A stretch of 64,000 bases of DNA from contig OU612070.1 of the NCBI GenBank assembly GCA_914767715.1, positions 7,209,501 to 7,273,500 on the forward strand. Reading direction: 5' to 3'. Origin of the DNA: Membranipora membranacea. Taxonomy: Eukaryota > Bryozoa > Gymnolaemata > Cheilostomatida > Membraniporidae. Under the pieces are notes generated by a model. The model saw only the letters and a program-made list of their open reading frames with translations, had not been told where the DNA came from and ran no database searches. The position numbers and the translations under genes are program-made. Of this stretch, positions 33,665 to 44,950 are shown one piece after another. How positions within the stretch are numbered: position 1 is the stretch's first letter; each line of letters starts with the position of its first letter.

Positions 33665-35115
33665 CTAAAAGGGGTGTGACTCAAGAAAATAAGATGGGAT
33701 TGACAGAACAAGATACCTGTAGGATAATTCATCAAAAGAATTTTCATAGGCTATATCAATATTAATGTCCCTAACAAAAACAGAGGTAGATGGGAAAAAA
33801 GGTAGCAGTTCCGCCAAATCATTAGGGGAGGCCAAGAGACCCCCAATACAAAACAAAGCCAGTAACAAGCAGACATCCTGCCCAGCCTCACTGATGTAAA
33901 CAAGCAGAGACACATCCCTCCAGCTGTATTGTCTCCACCCTTTTTTGGAACTGGCTTTTTACATATATACATACTCCGTCACCAGATCTTGTTACTCTGG
34001 AAGAAGAAAATAAGATATAACCTTTGAAATTGGACTGACCTAAAAATGAGTTATCTTCAAACCATGCTACTGGAATAGATATACATAAAAACTCATTGTC
34101 TAAAGTAGCCAAAAAAATTCTTGTTGTCCCATTTTATGATTGAAGCTTTCCATATCAATGTGTAAAATGAAAAAAATCAAAATCATGGCAGCTATAAGTA
34201 TTGACAAGACCTGGAGAAGTTTTGTTAAGATAGTTGCAAAATCTGATTTATCAAAATACACACTAGACTTATTGGCCTTTATGAGCTGATCAAACTACCA
34301 TATTGCTAATTGTGGATATGACCGATATTAGCTCAGAGAATTAAGACTTCCTTTGTCACAGATCTAGACCAGCTGAGGTGTTCTATTCTTTCGCATAAAT
34401 ATTTGACAGTGGTATGTCTATACAAACTGGTATGTGTTCTCATTTTTCTCCTTCCTGGCAAGATAGAAAAGATGCTGCTCTGTTGATTCAGTCATTCATT
34501 TGCATATACCTTAGCTTCGTCCTGGGCCCCACTGGGTGGAGATGTTGTTCTTGCTTAGCACTTTTCTTGCGACATAATACATGTCTCTCTGAGAAAGTGG
34601 TTTGAACTTTATTATTATGTTTTGGGGGATGAGCATCATCTTCCTCTTCGACCTGTAAACTGTGTCTATGTCTGCCTCCTTCACATCCTCAACTTCTATT
34701 TTTTTAGCGTATTTAACTGTACGATAATTCCTCATTGTGTGTCACATGTATGCTCGATACTACAGTGTTTTTCTATTTCTGTCATGTAAAAGCCGTGTCA
34801 TCTGTTGTCTCATCTGCTCCTCACTTTTCACTCGCTGCTCTTCCTCAGCATGCTTTTCCGCCCTGATCTCTGCCAGCTGCCGTTTGATGCCTTCTGTCTC
34901 TTCACCATAAAACTCAAAGTTTTTACCTATCTCCATCTGCTCAAGTTCTATTTTCTTACTAATTATGACTAATTGCTTGAGCAATTCAATTCTATTCTCC
35001 TCATGAATATCCTGTTTTCCATTAGTTTATCCATGATTTGTTGCAATGGCAGCTGTTTGATGGTTACTTGTGATGCTGCCGGTATTTTACTCCCATTTCG
35101 TGTACTTGAATTCAT
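33665..35115 (-). mobile_element. Decayed non-LTR retrotransposon: ORF1 plus endonuclease
   Basis: On the minus strand an ORF1-like frame starts at 35115 (MNSSTRNGSKIPAASQ). It continues through a coiled coil (KRQLAEIRAEKHAEEEQRVK) to an RNA-binding-like region (IEVEDVKEADIDTVYRSKRK; PQNIIIKFKPLSQRD), as in L1-type ORF1 proteins. Frameshifts and stops break it. Downstream, 33665-34112 keeps endonuclease-like pieces (WFEDNSFLGQSNFKGYIL; GDGVCIYVKSQFQK; RDINIDIAYENSF) in several frames. The reverse transcriptase was not found, so the element is 3'-truncated or rearranged. Confidence 0.6.
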
Positions 35116-35340
35116 CTTGATGGTTATTGAAAAAGTCATTTAGTCATTAAATTGCACTTCAGGTAGGATATCAGTAGTATAAGCAGGTTTAATAATCCAA
35201 ATGTTATGTCATAACAAGTGGCAATGGCATTGCGCCTACAGATGGATAAGGTCAAATCCGGAACAATCATTGACCTGATATCATGTGAGATTCCGGAACA
35301 CTATCGACTATGCGACCTACCACTGATATCAGATTATATC

Positions 35341-35538
35341 TTACTTTATCCACTCAAACATGATGTGTGAAGTGTTGAAAAGATAATCCCCATCAGTGGC
35401 AGCCTTCATGGCAGCGTGATTACAAATGTTAACATCAGCTCCGGTACTTCTACAATAGATAATTGTGTTCAACATTAACTCCAAGTGTGATGTGCTGGTT
35501 AAGAGCATATCAACTATTGTGATCATCTGCATAAACAT
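35341..35538 (-). other. Short ankyrin-like relic
   Basis: The frame reads VDMLLTSTSHLELMLNTII and TGADVNICNHAAMKAATDGD. The phrase GADVN is typical of ankyrin repeats, but the helices are scrambled and no splice sites are clear. Confidence 0.25.
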
Positions 35539-35539
35539 T

Positions 35540-36658
35540 TATTTGCACCTCCGGAGACAAACATGGTACATCTAAATTCAATATCGGTCAGAGAGAAAAA
35601 AAAATCTCGTGTGTGCATAAAAAACAGCGTTGAGATACCAACTTGTGTCACATACATACCAAATGGGTGCTAGTCCTGGCGATTATGTGAACATCAAAAT
35701 TTTCATTCAGTTCGAACTTTTGGAGATCAATATCCTTACAGATCTGGAACACGGATAGAAACTTCCACGTTGAATCAACCCGGCCTCAACAACGCCCTAG
35801 AAATAAATCGTTATAACCTCTGTTTGGCCTCTTCAAAACATTTCCAAGCAGTTCATAAAACAGGTAATCAATATTCAGTTGATTTGAAGAATACCAAAGT
35901 CAGCTATTATTAGGCATCAGCTTATATCAAGTTTGACCCAATTAAATTGAATTTTGAGTCGCTCTCCTCGAGCCGCTGCCTACTCAACAGTACAATGGAA
36001 GGGCACAGAAATCCAGGCAAGTTTGATCGGACTTGATAAAGCATCACTAAGTTATAACCAAATGGCAAGTATCATGCAAATGTTTCCATAACCTGACACA
36101 CAAAGCTCATTTTAAACTAAACTGTTTCTGGCATTTGTTGCAGCCAAGAAAAAAAATATATAACTGCACAGGTCATAGCTTTAAAACAAAAAATCTCATG
36201 GTTCCTCCTTCAAATCTCATGGTTGGTAATTATTTAATATAAGCTTAGCTCCATACCAACTATAAAAACCTCCATTGTTCATTCCCGTTGGACTTTTCGC
36301 ACAGACTTGAACTAATGAAATTTGTCGCTTCATTTAACATGACGTAGCAACTCAAATTGGTGAAGCGAAGTTACAGTCAACCCCGAAAGCAGCTAGACTT
36401 GACTGAAGCTGATTTTCACCCCTGAGGTGCCATGAAATAAAATCAAAGGTGTGTATTTGCCATTGACAACTCTGTAAACTCTGACTTTAGTATGTCAATT
36501 TGTCTGAACCCCCATCCCCAGACTATAGCCCTTACCCTGCCCCACAGAATAGAACTTAAATCTGAGACTTTTTTCTCTACTGTTTTAGAATGCTGTAGAA
36601 TGCACCACTTTTCTAAGCGGTGCTAATCAGGCTGTATCTGAGATGAACACAACACCCG
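35540..36658. other. No gene recognised
   Basis: No splice-supported coding segment was seen. The region ends at the breakpoint of the segmental duplication. Confidence 0.4.
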
Positions 36659-38000
36659 TTGGCATATCACATATGCAATGCTTTAATTGACATGACAAAT
36701 TTTTACAAAGGGCACCCCATAGGTAAGGGAGGGGTAAGTCTTTTCTTTAATAATAACAATTTATTTGACAAGTTTTTCCTGGCCCTGAGTATTCTAGGTT
36801 GATAACTGAATGTTGCACTCTATTGACTTTTATAAAATGATACTTTTATGCTTTGTTTCAATTGGAATATCTGAAATACAAGACTGATTGCTGCAGAGAG
36901 AGTCTCAGGTTTAGAAAAGTTGGAAAAGCAACTCGATTTCACGCAATAAATGTGGACAGGCCTGCCAATCAAGTTCAAAATGGAAAGACAATGCTAATCA
37001 TTGGACAAACATGGAGGGACATTTTAGAAATCTTAAGGACATGCACAAACTTGGAAGGACAAGGAAAATACGGACAAGATTGAGCATGGATATTTGCCCA
37101 AGCTGCCCATGGAAGGACATTGGACAAACTTAGATGGAATGTACATGAAAATTAGTCAAATGATGCCCAATGGGCGTACATTGACAGGCATTGGACAAAC
37201 ATGGACGAGCGGTAGATGGACAGCATGAAAAAAGAACAGAGACAGGCATAGAAATTTGTCCAATGTTGCCCAATGGGAGGAAAGGTACGGACGAGTTCAG
37301 GAATGATCATGATTTATTTGCCCGTCACACACTTCTAATTGGTAGTACAAGTGAAACGAATGACTAGGCCTGGGTCAGCGAGTATTAGCAAAGTTTAAAC
37401 CCGACCCAAGGACGCAAAACTCGCTGTTCAGGACATTGTTCAGCTGTCATCGACAACAATGAATTTTCATGTACAGATATATTCACTCACCTGGCAGGGA
37501 TATGGATGCTATTTTCAATTTGGATAGCACAGTGATTCCTTTTTTCAAGATTTCGATCCCTCTGCAACAAAAATTATAAAATTAACTTAATCATTTTCTA
37601 TATCTCGGGTATTGTTTGCATACTTGACATTCCATTGAGCACGACAGAAAACTAAGAATATATATATAGGATACAAACTTTTTATTGCGGATTTCTTTCT
37701 CTTCTGACTTTTTCATTTCTGTTATATGACATTGCCCATTAGTATCCACCCAGGTTTGGTCAGGCGTGGCATCACAGACCATACAATCACCACCCACGAT
37801 GATACTTTTGTTCGGAGTTCTTGACAGCGCGTCTGCAATCACTTTTCCGTCTTCAGTAATTACAGTAATATATACAAAGCTCTTGCCAGATATGTCAACT
37901 TGAAAAAGCATGGATTTTTCAGGGAGGATTTTCGAAAAGCCGGTGTCTATTTTGTTCCAGTCCCAGTGCTTCACTGATTGAACTGCAACTTCCCCCCTTT
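36659..38000. repeat. Segmental duplication of orphan gene B, second copy
   Basis: Nearly identical to 11498-12783 in the same orientation. It holds about 70 nt (roughly 36766-36840) absent from the other copy. The match stops at the acceptor edge of the main exon near 38000; beyond it the sequences are unrelated. Confidence 0.88.
37491..37996 (-). pseudogene. Partial copy of the orphan-family exons
   Basis: Exons 37679-37996 (318 nt) and 37491-37561 (71 nt) have the same lengths as 12462-12779 and 12274-12344 of gene B. Both remain open, with core FVYITVITEDGKVIADALS. The donor of the first is GTTTGT instead of GTATGT. The upstream exon (RVANAY part) and all tail exons are absent nearby, so this is a truncated copy, unless it has been joined to new exons upstream. 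Confidence 0.65.
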
Positions 38001-38595
38001 GGTAATAATTTTGTGACACCCTCATAGTTGATAATGTAAATGTTGTGTTGGATTTTTGCTAGTTAATGTGACTGATCATCCTCTGAGTTGTCTTCTTTGT
38101 ATGATGGTATTCAGAGGTTTTCTGTAAAAACTTTTGCAGTTCTTCCTGTCATTGTAAATTTGGCTTTCAGTTATGAAAAACGTCTGACTTTAGAGGGCAG
38201 CACAGCTTGCTATAATGAAGACCATACCATATTATATCATATGTTACCTCTCCTCTCACACTTAAATAATGCAACTATAGCTATGATTATCATTGCTAAC
38301 ACCATCATCCATGACCATTACTCTTATTCAATGGCATGATTACTCAAGACTAACAAATAATAGGTGTGACAAGGTAGTTTGAATCATGAGTAACTTATGA
38401 ATGGCCTCCCCGTGGCTAATTTTTATAGCAGTATGGAGATTGATGAATGGTGGTGTCTTGGGCTGCTAAGTATTGCTCAACAGTGCTTAAAAAATGCCCG
38501 AAAATAAATAAAACAAATGATAATGTTTTATTGTAGAGTATAAATACCTGTACCCATGGCCGCATGCTCTCGCTCACTGGCCCATCAACTGCTAG

Positions 38596-39860
38596 CACGG
38601 TATAAACAATCCAGATGATGGACTGAACAAAAATGGTATCGCTCAGTACTACTCAGTCGAGAATTGTCTTTATGGTAAGTGTCATTCTCACTAGTTGTTA
38701 GTCAGCGACTCATGATCTATGTTATGAGTCACACTCAGCACTGCAGAACAAGATTCACTGAATTGGAAATTGAACTGTCAAGATAGCTCAATCGTCTTAT
38801 GTTTAACAGAATTATCGTCTTTTTGGATCCATTAGTTTTGTAAATGATCCCATTGGGTTGTTTGGGATTACCAGCTTAAGTGAGCAGTCACAAACATGAT
38901 GCTTTTAACCATATGAGGTCAGGGTTATCTGCATTATTCCTTACAGGAGAATCTGGAGGTTCATATCTATTTAGACAATCCTTTGACTCTTTCGGAGTAA
39001 TAGATAATGGAAACGGATTACATTTACTGCCTGGTTCAAGCCTGGAAATGGGTAAGATTTGTCCTGGGAGAGGAGGGAAGCTATAAAAGAAGCAGTTTGG
39101 ACTGCTAGATGAAAGTAGTGTTCCCGAGTGATCAATATCCTATCTCACGAGGAACAAGACAACTCTCTTTGGCTTCTCAAATGAAATGTCAAATAGCAAT
39201 TTATTTGAGAAGCTGTAATGTCACGCTATCGCTTTGAATTTTCTATGAATTCAGTAACGGTCCAATTTTCAGGATCTGGGAAGACGCCGCTTGAGACACA
39301 TGTGCTCCAGACATCTGGAAGCACTCAGACGAGACACAGCTGTACTACGCTCACTACTCTGAGACTGACGGGTAGTTAAAGGTACTGTATCATCAGATAC
39401 TGGTGTACTAAAGTCATACAAGAGTACACAAAGTACTGTCATATAACTGTCATACCACTGTCATACTGCTGTCATATGACTATCATATAACTTTCATACC
39501 ACTGTCATACCTCTGTTATACGACTGTCATACAACTGTCATACAACTGTCATACAACTGTCATACAACTGTCATACCTCTGTCATACCTCTGTTATATCT
39601 ACGTCATACCTCTGTCAGCCCTGTGTCATACAGGTGTCATAACACTGTCATATCACTGTCACACCACTGTCATACCTCTGTCATAAGACAACTGTTATTG
39701 TTTCATAGCGGTGATGTAATTAATGATGGCTTGTATTTACAGGAAAGTCCTACTTGTACTCTAACAATGTGATGGTGAAGAGATACGGCCATGGAAGTCA
39801 CCAGACTAAGATGCAGGCTGTATTATCTATGATGGAATTTGGTGATGCAAACCACCTGTA
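38596..39860 (+). CDS. Unidentified multi-exon gene (internal part)
   Basis: Four exons have good splice sites and matching phase. They are 38596-38674 (INNPDDGLNKNGIAQYYSVE), 38947-39051 (ESGGSYLFRQSFDSFGVIDN; NGLHLLPGSSLEMG), 39273-39371 (SGKTPLETHVLQTSGSTQ) and 39743-39860 (KSYLYSNNVMVKRYGHGSHQ; AVLSMMEFGDANHL). The second and third are phase 1-1 and start with similar Gly/Ser words. The last ends at a strong donor (TA|GTAAGT), so the gene should continue. GSGKT resembles a P-loop, but the surroundings do not support an NTPase. The third intron contains an 11-bp minisatellite. No family recognised; first and last exons not found. Confidence 0.4.
39420..39690. repeat. 11-bp minisatellite (ACTGTCATACC-like)
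   Basis: More than twenty tandem, imperfect 10-12 bp units of the form CTGTCATAC(A/C) run through an intron of the unidentified gene at 38596-39860. Units such as ACTGTCATACA repeat exactly several times near 39527-39575. Confidence 0.85.
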
Positions 39861-40828
39861 GTAAGTTGTATTTTCATTAAACACAAAGTAAGTATATCGC
39901 ATTTAAAAATGTTGTGTTAACAAATCATTTCAAGCATGTCCTCAAGCACACTTTTAGATAATGTGATAAACTGATGCTCCAAAACAAACCAGATCTCTGT
40001 GACTTACCATGTCAAAATGTAATTCTACTCAAACAAGAAAACGTGATCTTGGAGATTTTTTGTCAGATTTTGGCAAAGAAAAAATTAATGAATAGTTAAC
40101 TGACTGACTAAAAATCCAGTTGATCAAATCTAATTATTCTGAATTAAAAACTGTAGGAAGGAGTTAACTTTTCGAAAAGTATGGAGGAGATAACTACAAC
40201 TGACCATTTTTGACTTTAAATAACTGAGATGCTCATTGCAATGTCTTACCTTGGTTTATTATTAAGGCTATGGGCATCATATTAGCAGGGTTTTCTTACA
40301 AGAATGCAATTTAAGTATGTTTAGGCCAGAGCAGGTTATGTCTTACTTAGACCCAGTGACAATGTGATAATAAAAAAGTGTCTAACGCTTAGTAAAAAGA
40401 TTCATCTTTCAGTATATGAATAAAAACTCATATTTATTTGTTAATTAAAGTCATTTTATTTGTGCAAGCATCAACGTTAAAGATAATATCCGATTGACCC
40501 AGAATAATCTTTGAAGGCCCATGGTACCAAGTGGGCATTCAAGGCATATTTTCAAACCCCATAGTATTTCACTTGCACATTTTGACGCAGATTAAAGTTA
40601 TTGAACCAAATTTCTTAGCAAGTTTTATGAGGTTGAATGTATGTATAACAAGAATAGTAATAATAAGGATATTTGTAAGTCAAACAGATAGTGGTAATTG
40701 AAGTGAGTGAAGAAGTGTTCATAAAAAAACCTAATAATTTACTTTAATAGTAAATGTTTTTATCTCATAACTGATCTCGTAGATATACTTAGGGTGTATG
40801 AAAGGGTGAACATGTGGGCGGTGAGCTG

Positions 40829-41222
40829 TTTCAAGAAAACTGAGCTTGTGCTTCTGGTCTAGCCTATATTGACAAGCTTCGTTCGGAGGGGGGGGAGGGG
40901 ACAAAGCTTGTCAATTATGCATGCTGTCGAGCTGTTTCAATTAAGGATTGTCTCTTCATGATATCGGGAAGATAACTTCGGGATCACACTGATCAATTTG
41001 GATATGAGAACCAAGCTCTCTTTCCCAATAGACAACTTTCCCGATACAATATGTGTAGTGTTATTAAGAAGTTCTCTACCCGATCTCGTGAGGGGACAAT
41101 CCTTAATCGAAACAGCTTGACATTGATTACGCAAGAGTTGACAAGTTTTGTTTCCCCCAACCAAACAAAGCTTGTCAAGACAGGCTCAGAATGTTTTCAG
41201 TTGAGATTTCACAGTTCAGTTG
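40829..41222. repeat. Inverted-repeat element with poly-G
   Basis: Outer arms share TTGACAAGCTT / AAGCTTGTCAA and GAAAACTGAG / CTCAGAATGTTTTC words. An inner pair is CTGTTTCAATTAAGGATTGTC against GACAATCCTTAATCGAAACAG, and further pairs surround the centre. A G-rich run lies at 40886-40900. It has no coding content and appears to be a foldback element. Confidence 0.6.
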
Positions 41223-41326
41223 CAAAGCATTAGGAAATTATTATATTATTGAGTGAGGATTATTGAGCGAAGAAAGTAAACTAAGGATTAATCGTAAAAT
41301 CTTTCAGCTTTCTATTTGCGATTCGA

Positions 41327-43768
41327 TCAATAATTTGGCTCGCTGTAAATTTGGCTGTCAGCTAGCTCAGTACTAGGATACAGATATGAATACTCGCTAG
41401 GGTTTTGGTTTCCAGTAGAGAGATGCTTTCCAGACTTTATTGGTTGAGTATTATCTGCACCTGGACTGCAACAACAGAAAATTTTGTTCACTATACATAA
41501 TTTGATAATCCAATCTGAGTTAGTTAGTCAGTAAGATCAGTCAAAGTACAGAAGGGAGGGTCATCCTAATAATTGTGATTACTTGTGATGGAAATTTACA
41601 AAGGGTTTCATAGCTAAAATACACCCTAATAACACAAAATGATCCGCTCCCAAGAAAAACAACTATGTAAATTACCACCTTATCAGCTTCATTTATAATC
41701 TGATTTACAGAATAACAGACCCTAAAAACAGGATTGATACTGATAGTATCTGTGAACATGTGGTGCCCATTCCTATGTTACAGTTGTCTGCTGTAATAAT
41801 TAATAACCTACTTAATCAAAAGATCCTGCGTCGAGAGCAGACGTATCAGTTCTAACCAGGACAAAGTGTTATAATTTCACATAACAAAACTTGAATTTGT
41901 TACAGTAGAGTGCTGTCATCTATTTTCTTAGCTTGTTAAAGACATTGGAAACTCATCACTGCTTGTGTGCTAGCATTTTTACTGAATTTCATTTGACAAT
42001 CTGTTGAACATAGGTTGAAAAAAACTAAGGTTAAGATGAGGAGGATGATTATAACTAGTTTCAGTTCTCAAAGTTGCCATGGCTGCTCACTGGGCCTCTT
42101 CCTGTGCATACAACTTTAATTTACCTTTGAATAGCAGAATTTGTTTGTGATCTCAGTCTTACTATGTAAGCTACCAAGATAAACAGTGCGAGTACAATTA
42201 TTGTTCCTGCAGCGGGAGCGGAGATTTCGATAATGCTGTTGCTTGATAAGATTGGAGGTTCGGTTGTCTTGCCAGTTGTTCTCGTATCTGTAATATATGA
42301 ATCATTGCTTCGAGGAATTTTACTCCCGATTACAGAATAGTTATGAGAGGTCATTAAATAATTAAATTGGACACCTGATACCAGACTGGACAGAGTTTTG
42401 ATTCTGGCATAAAATAAAATACGTCTCACTCAGGCCTCGATTTTCAACATTGATGATAATATTTGTTGCTTCAGTAGATGATCTTGTTGTGGTATGAAAA
42501 GAGTTGTTGAACGTTTGCATCATAATGTTGTACAGTAAATATCAGAAGATGTACTCATACGTTGGAGCATGTTGGTAGTCCCCGTTGTTCCAGTTTGTCG
42601 ATCAGTTGTGGTCGTCAAAAGATTTTCTGAAATATAATGGCACAATGTGAAACAGCAATAAGCAAAATGAGCCAGACATTATAAAAAATGGTGAAATTTT
42701 CTCATTGGAAATGCTTGATTGACAGTAAAATCACACAATCAAACTCAAAGATGCCTTTGCGTAAGCCAGTTTTGATGCAGTGAGAGAAATCCAAAAACCA
42801 CTATTTAAAATTAACTTGAAACAAGCTCTAAGGCAATCTCAGATCTATCAACCCTCACAGTGTTCTTTTACTATTTCACTTCACTCACCTATTCTTCTAA
42901 TTCTTCCATGTTCGCCGACATAGACAGTCTCATGTTTTATAAGTAGTGTCCAAGGATGATAGAGCTGACAGGAGGTTAGATTTCCATCTTCGTGTCCGTA
43001 CGTTCCAGAGCAGATAGATGAACTTGTGTTTGTGGTCAGATCTAATAATCGCAGTATGTGGTTATAACCGTCAGCAATTAGAATAAGGCCATCATTTAGA
43101 AATACAATACCTCTTGGAAGGTTAAATCTAATAACAGATAAAAACCCATCAACAAGACCACTAGCTGAGGATCCTACAAAGTTAGACACTGTCTTACTGA
43201 GATAGTCGTACATGGCCACACCATGAAGATACGTTATGTAGATATTGCCTGTTGATTTCTGTTGGGCCATGTTAGAACAGTATGGTGATCGATCATACAG
43301 AGTAGTGATATTTTTCTTGCCTGCCCTGACAGACAGGTACCTCAGAGAATTTCCGATGTAATCTGTAATGAAGTAATGACCAGGGTTCTTCAGATCTTCT
43401 ATTATTGCCCACGGATAATTGAATAGTGCATCAGCCCCATCTCTGTCACCTCTGACCTCACATGAGCCTGTGTAATTAGCTGTAGAGTTTGAGAGACGGT
43501 CCACAGTCCTGAAGCAGTGATTTCCTGAATCCACAGCAAGCACATCTGTCGCAGTCAGTTGGATGAGGGAGTTGATGGATGTAAACATAGCCAGATCTCC
43601 GACACCTTCTCTATATCCAGACTTGCCTTCTGACCCTACTATGAGCGATGTGGTGGTACCGTCCGTAGATCTCAATGAATGACCATCACTGAATAAGACA
43701 TTTCCAATTTTAAATGCATCCTCTGCGATATGGTGCACAAGACGTTCTGTATGGGCGTAAGTGTCCAT
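41327..43768 (-). CDS. NHL-repeat type I receptor with tyrosine-rich tail
   Basis: Four minus-strand exons join in phase: 42889-43768, 42561-42626, 42125-42287 and 41327-41465 (415 residues from the ATG at 43768). Residues 1-293 form an NHL-type beta-propeller with repeated D-G-x-N-H / R-x-L units (DSGNHCFRTVDRLS; ITDYIGNSLRYLSV; IADGYNHILRLLDL; YVGEHGRIRRIG) and several NxT/NxS sites. Residues about 294-330 are a Thr-rich stalk (TTTTDRQTGTTGTTN). The helix is AAGTIIVLALFILVAYIV, followed by basic RLRS. The 47-residue tail ends SEYSYLYPSTELADSQIYSE and PNY, with YSYL and IYSEP that could be phosphorylated. The true start is unresolved: the large exon seems to begin upstream of 43768 (acceptor TTTATAG near 43790), and no signal-peptide exon was found. 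An inverted-repeat element sits immediately upstream. Ligand unknown. Confidence 0.78.
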
Positions 43769-43834
43769 GTAGCAATGAGGAGTAAGCCTATAAATGATGA
43801 CAAGAAGAGTATACAGGACTATTATTGCCCATTA

Positions 43835-44313
43835 CAATAGACAGTTTTCTGAGCTCTGATTTAGGCCTTAATTCTGAGTTGTCCCCTCTCCAGTTTGGTA
43901 CCTTTAACCTTAGCCGCATAGGAAAAACGTGCTGAAAAGAGGGTTATCTTGATAACCGCTTATAATAGGATAAAAATTATTTTTTCTTCAGAATTAATCT
44001 GCAGCATTAAAAACTCATATGGACATAGTTTGGGAAATAATTTTAGTATTTGGATAGTCAATTATAGCACTTTCTGCCTGTTTTGCGGACAATTTGGCAG
44101 AATCTTTCATGAGTTTGGTCACTAATATTAAGATTTATCAACATTCAATCCTCCAATGATGGTGCATACTCTGAATCAAAACTCATTTTTATCCTAACAA
44201 GAAAACCCTCTTTCAGCAGGTTTTTCCTATGCGGCGTGGGTTAAAAGTACCAAACTGGGGAGAGGACAACTACGAATCGAGGCATAAATAAGAGCTCAGA
44301 AAATTGTCTATTG
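43835..44313. mobile_element. 480-bp inverted-repeat element beside the NHL receptor
   Basis: Termini CAATAGACAGTTTTCTGAGC and GCTCAGAAAATTGTCTATTG are inverted. The arms of about 150 bp include GCCGCATAGGAAAAAC / GTTTTTCCTATGCGGC and a GGGGAGAGGACAAC-type word. It contains no ORF. It ends about 45 nt from the apparent 5' edge of the receptor's large exon, so it could affect its promoter or first intron. Confidence 0.75.
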
Positions 44314-44602
44314 GAGAAACTAGGTCTGATGTTTTTCCTGTCAATAGATTCAAATGGATTTCTAATCAGAACCACTATTTGTCTCATTCATTTGACCTTA
44401 GAATCATTGGATTGCCCACTCAACACCATATATGTGGAGTAGTGGTTTTGGATTCTCATTACGAGAGAGCGATGAATATTAGAAAACCTTACACTTTTTT
44501 CATTATTTTCAATGATTCAGAATATCGTTATTATTTTGACCAATTAAACTCACTGGAGGCCAGCTGTCTCATACAGTAGTGCTATATTCCAGAAGGCGGG
44601 AA

Positions 44603-44950
44603 TCATCTGTAAAAGAGTGAGACAAGATTATTTGAACACAATAAATTATAATTGTTCTTAAAGAAAATTTCAGACAAAAAATCAGCCTTAATATTTTTCC
44701 CTAGATTAAGTTGGATTAAATCGGCCAAGGCTTGAGGCACCACAGACAGGCAGGATAAATCATCATCTTTTTCAACTCCAGCACCGGAAAAAAATATCAC
44801 AAGTTTGATGAATCTTTTTGCAAATTCAAAAAGCAACTCATCTAGGGAATAGTATCCAACAAAATCGTTTCTGTGTATGGTAAACAGCAAATTATTTGAT
44901 ACATAGTGTAAGGCCTCTGAGGAATCAATGACCTCCTGTCTGGGAAACAC
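44603..44950 (-). other. Unidentified 115-residue open frame
   Basis: The frame includes YYSLDELLFEFAKRFIKLVI, then SVVPQALADLIQLNLGKNIK and a Tyr/Phe/Asn-rich end. It looks mildly protein-like and opens upstream of the ATG, but it has no recognised domain or clear splice sites. It could be a transposon fragment. Confidence 0.2.

Noticed and set aside
39273-39371. GSGKT in an exon as a P-loop NTPase
   Set aside because: No Walker B or other NTPase motif follows and the exon is short and Ser/Thr-rich.
39420-39690. Tandem units considered as a CRISPR-like array
   Set aside because: Units are contiguous 10-12 bp repeats without unique spacers, in an intron of a eukaryotic gene; this is a minisatellite.
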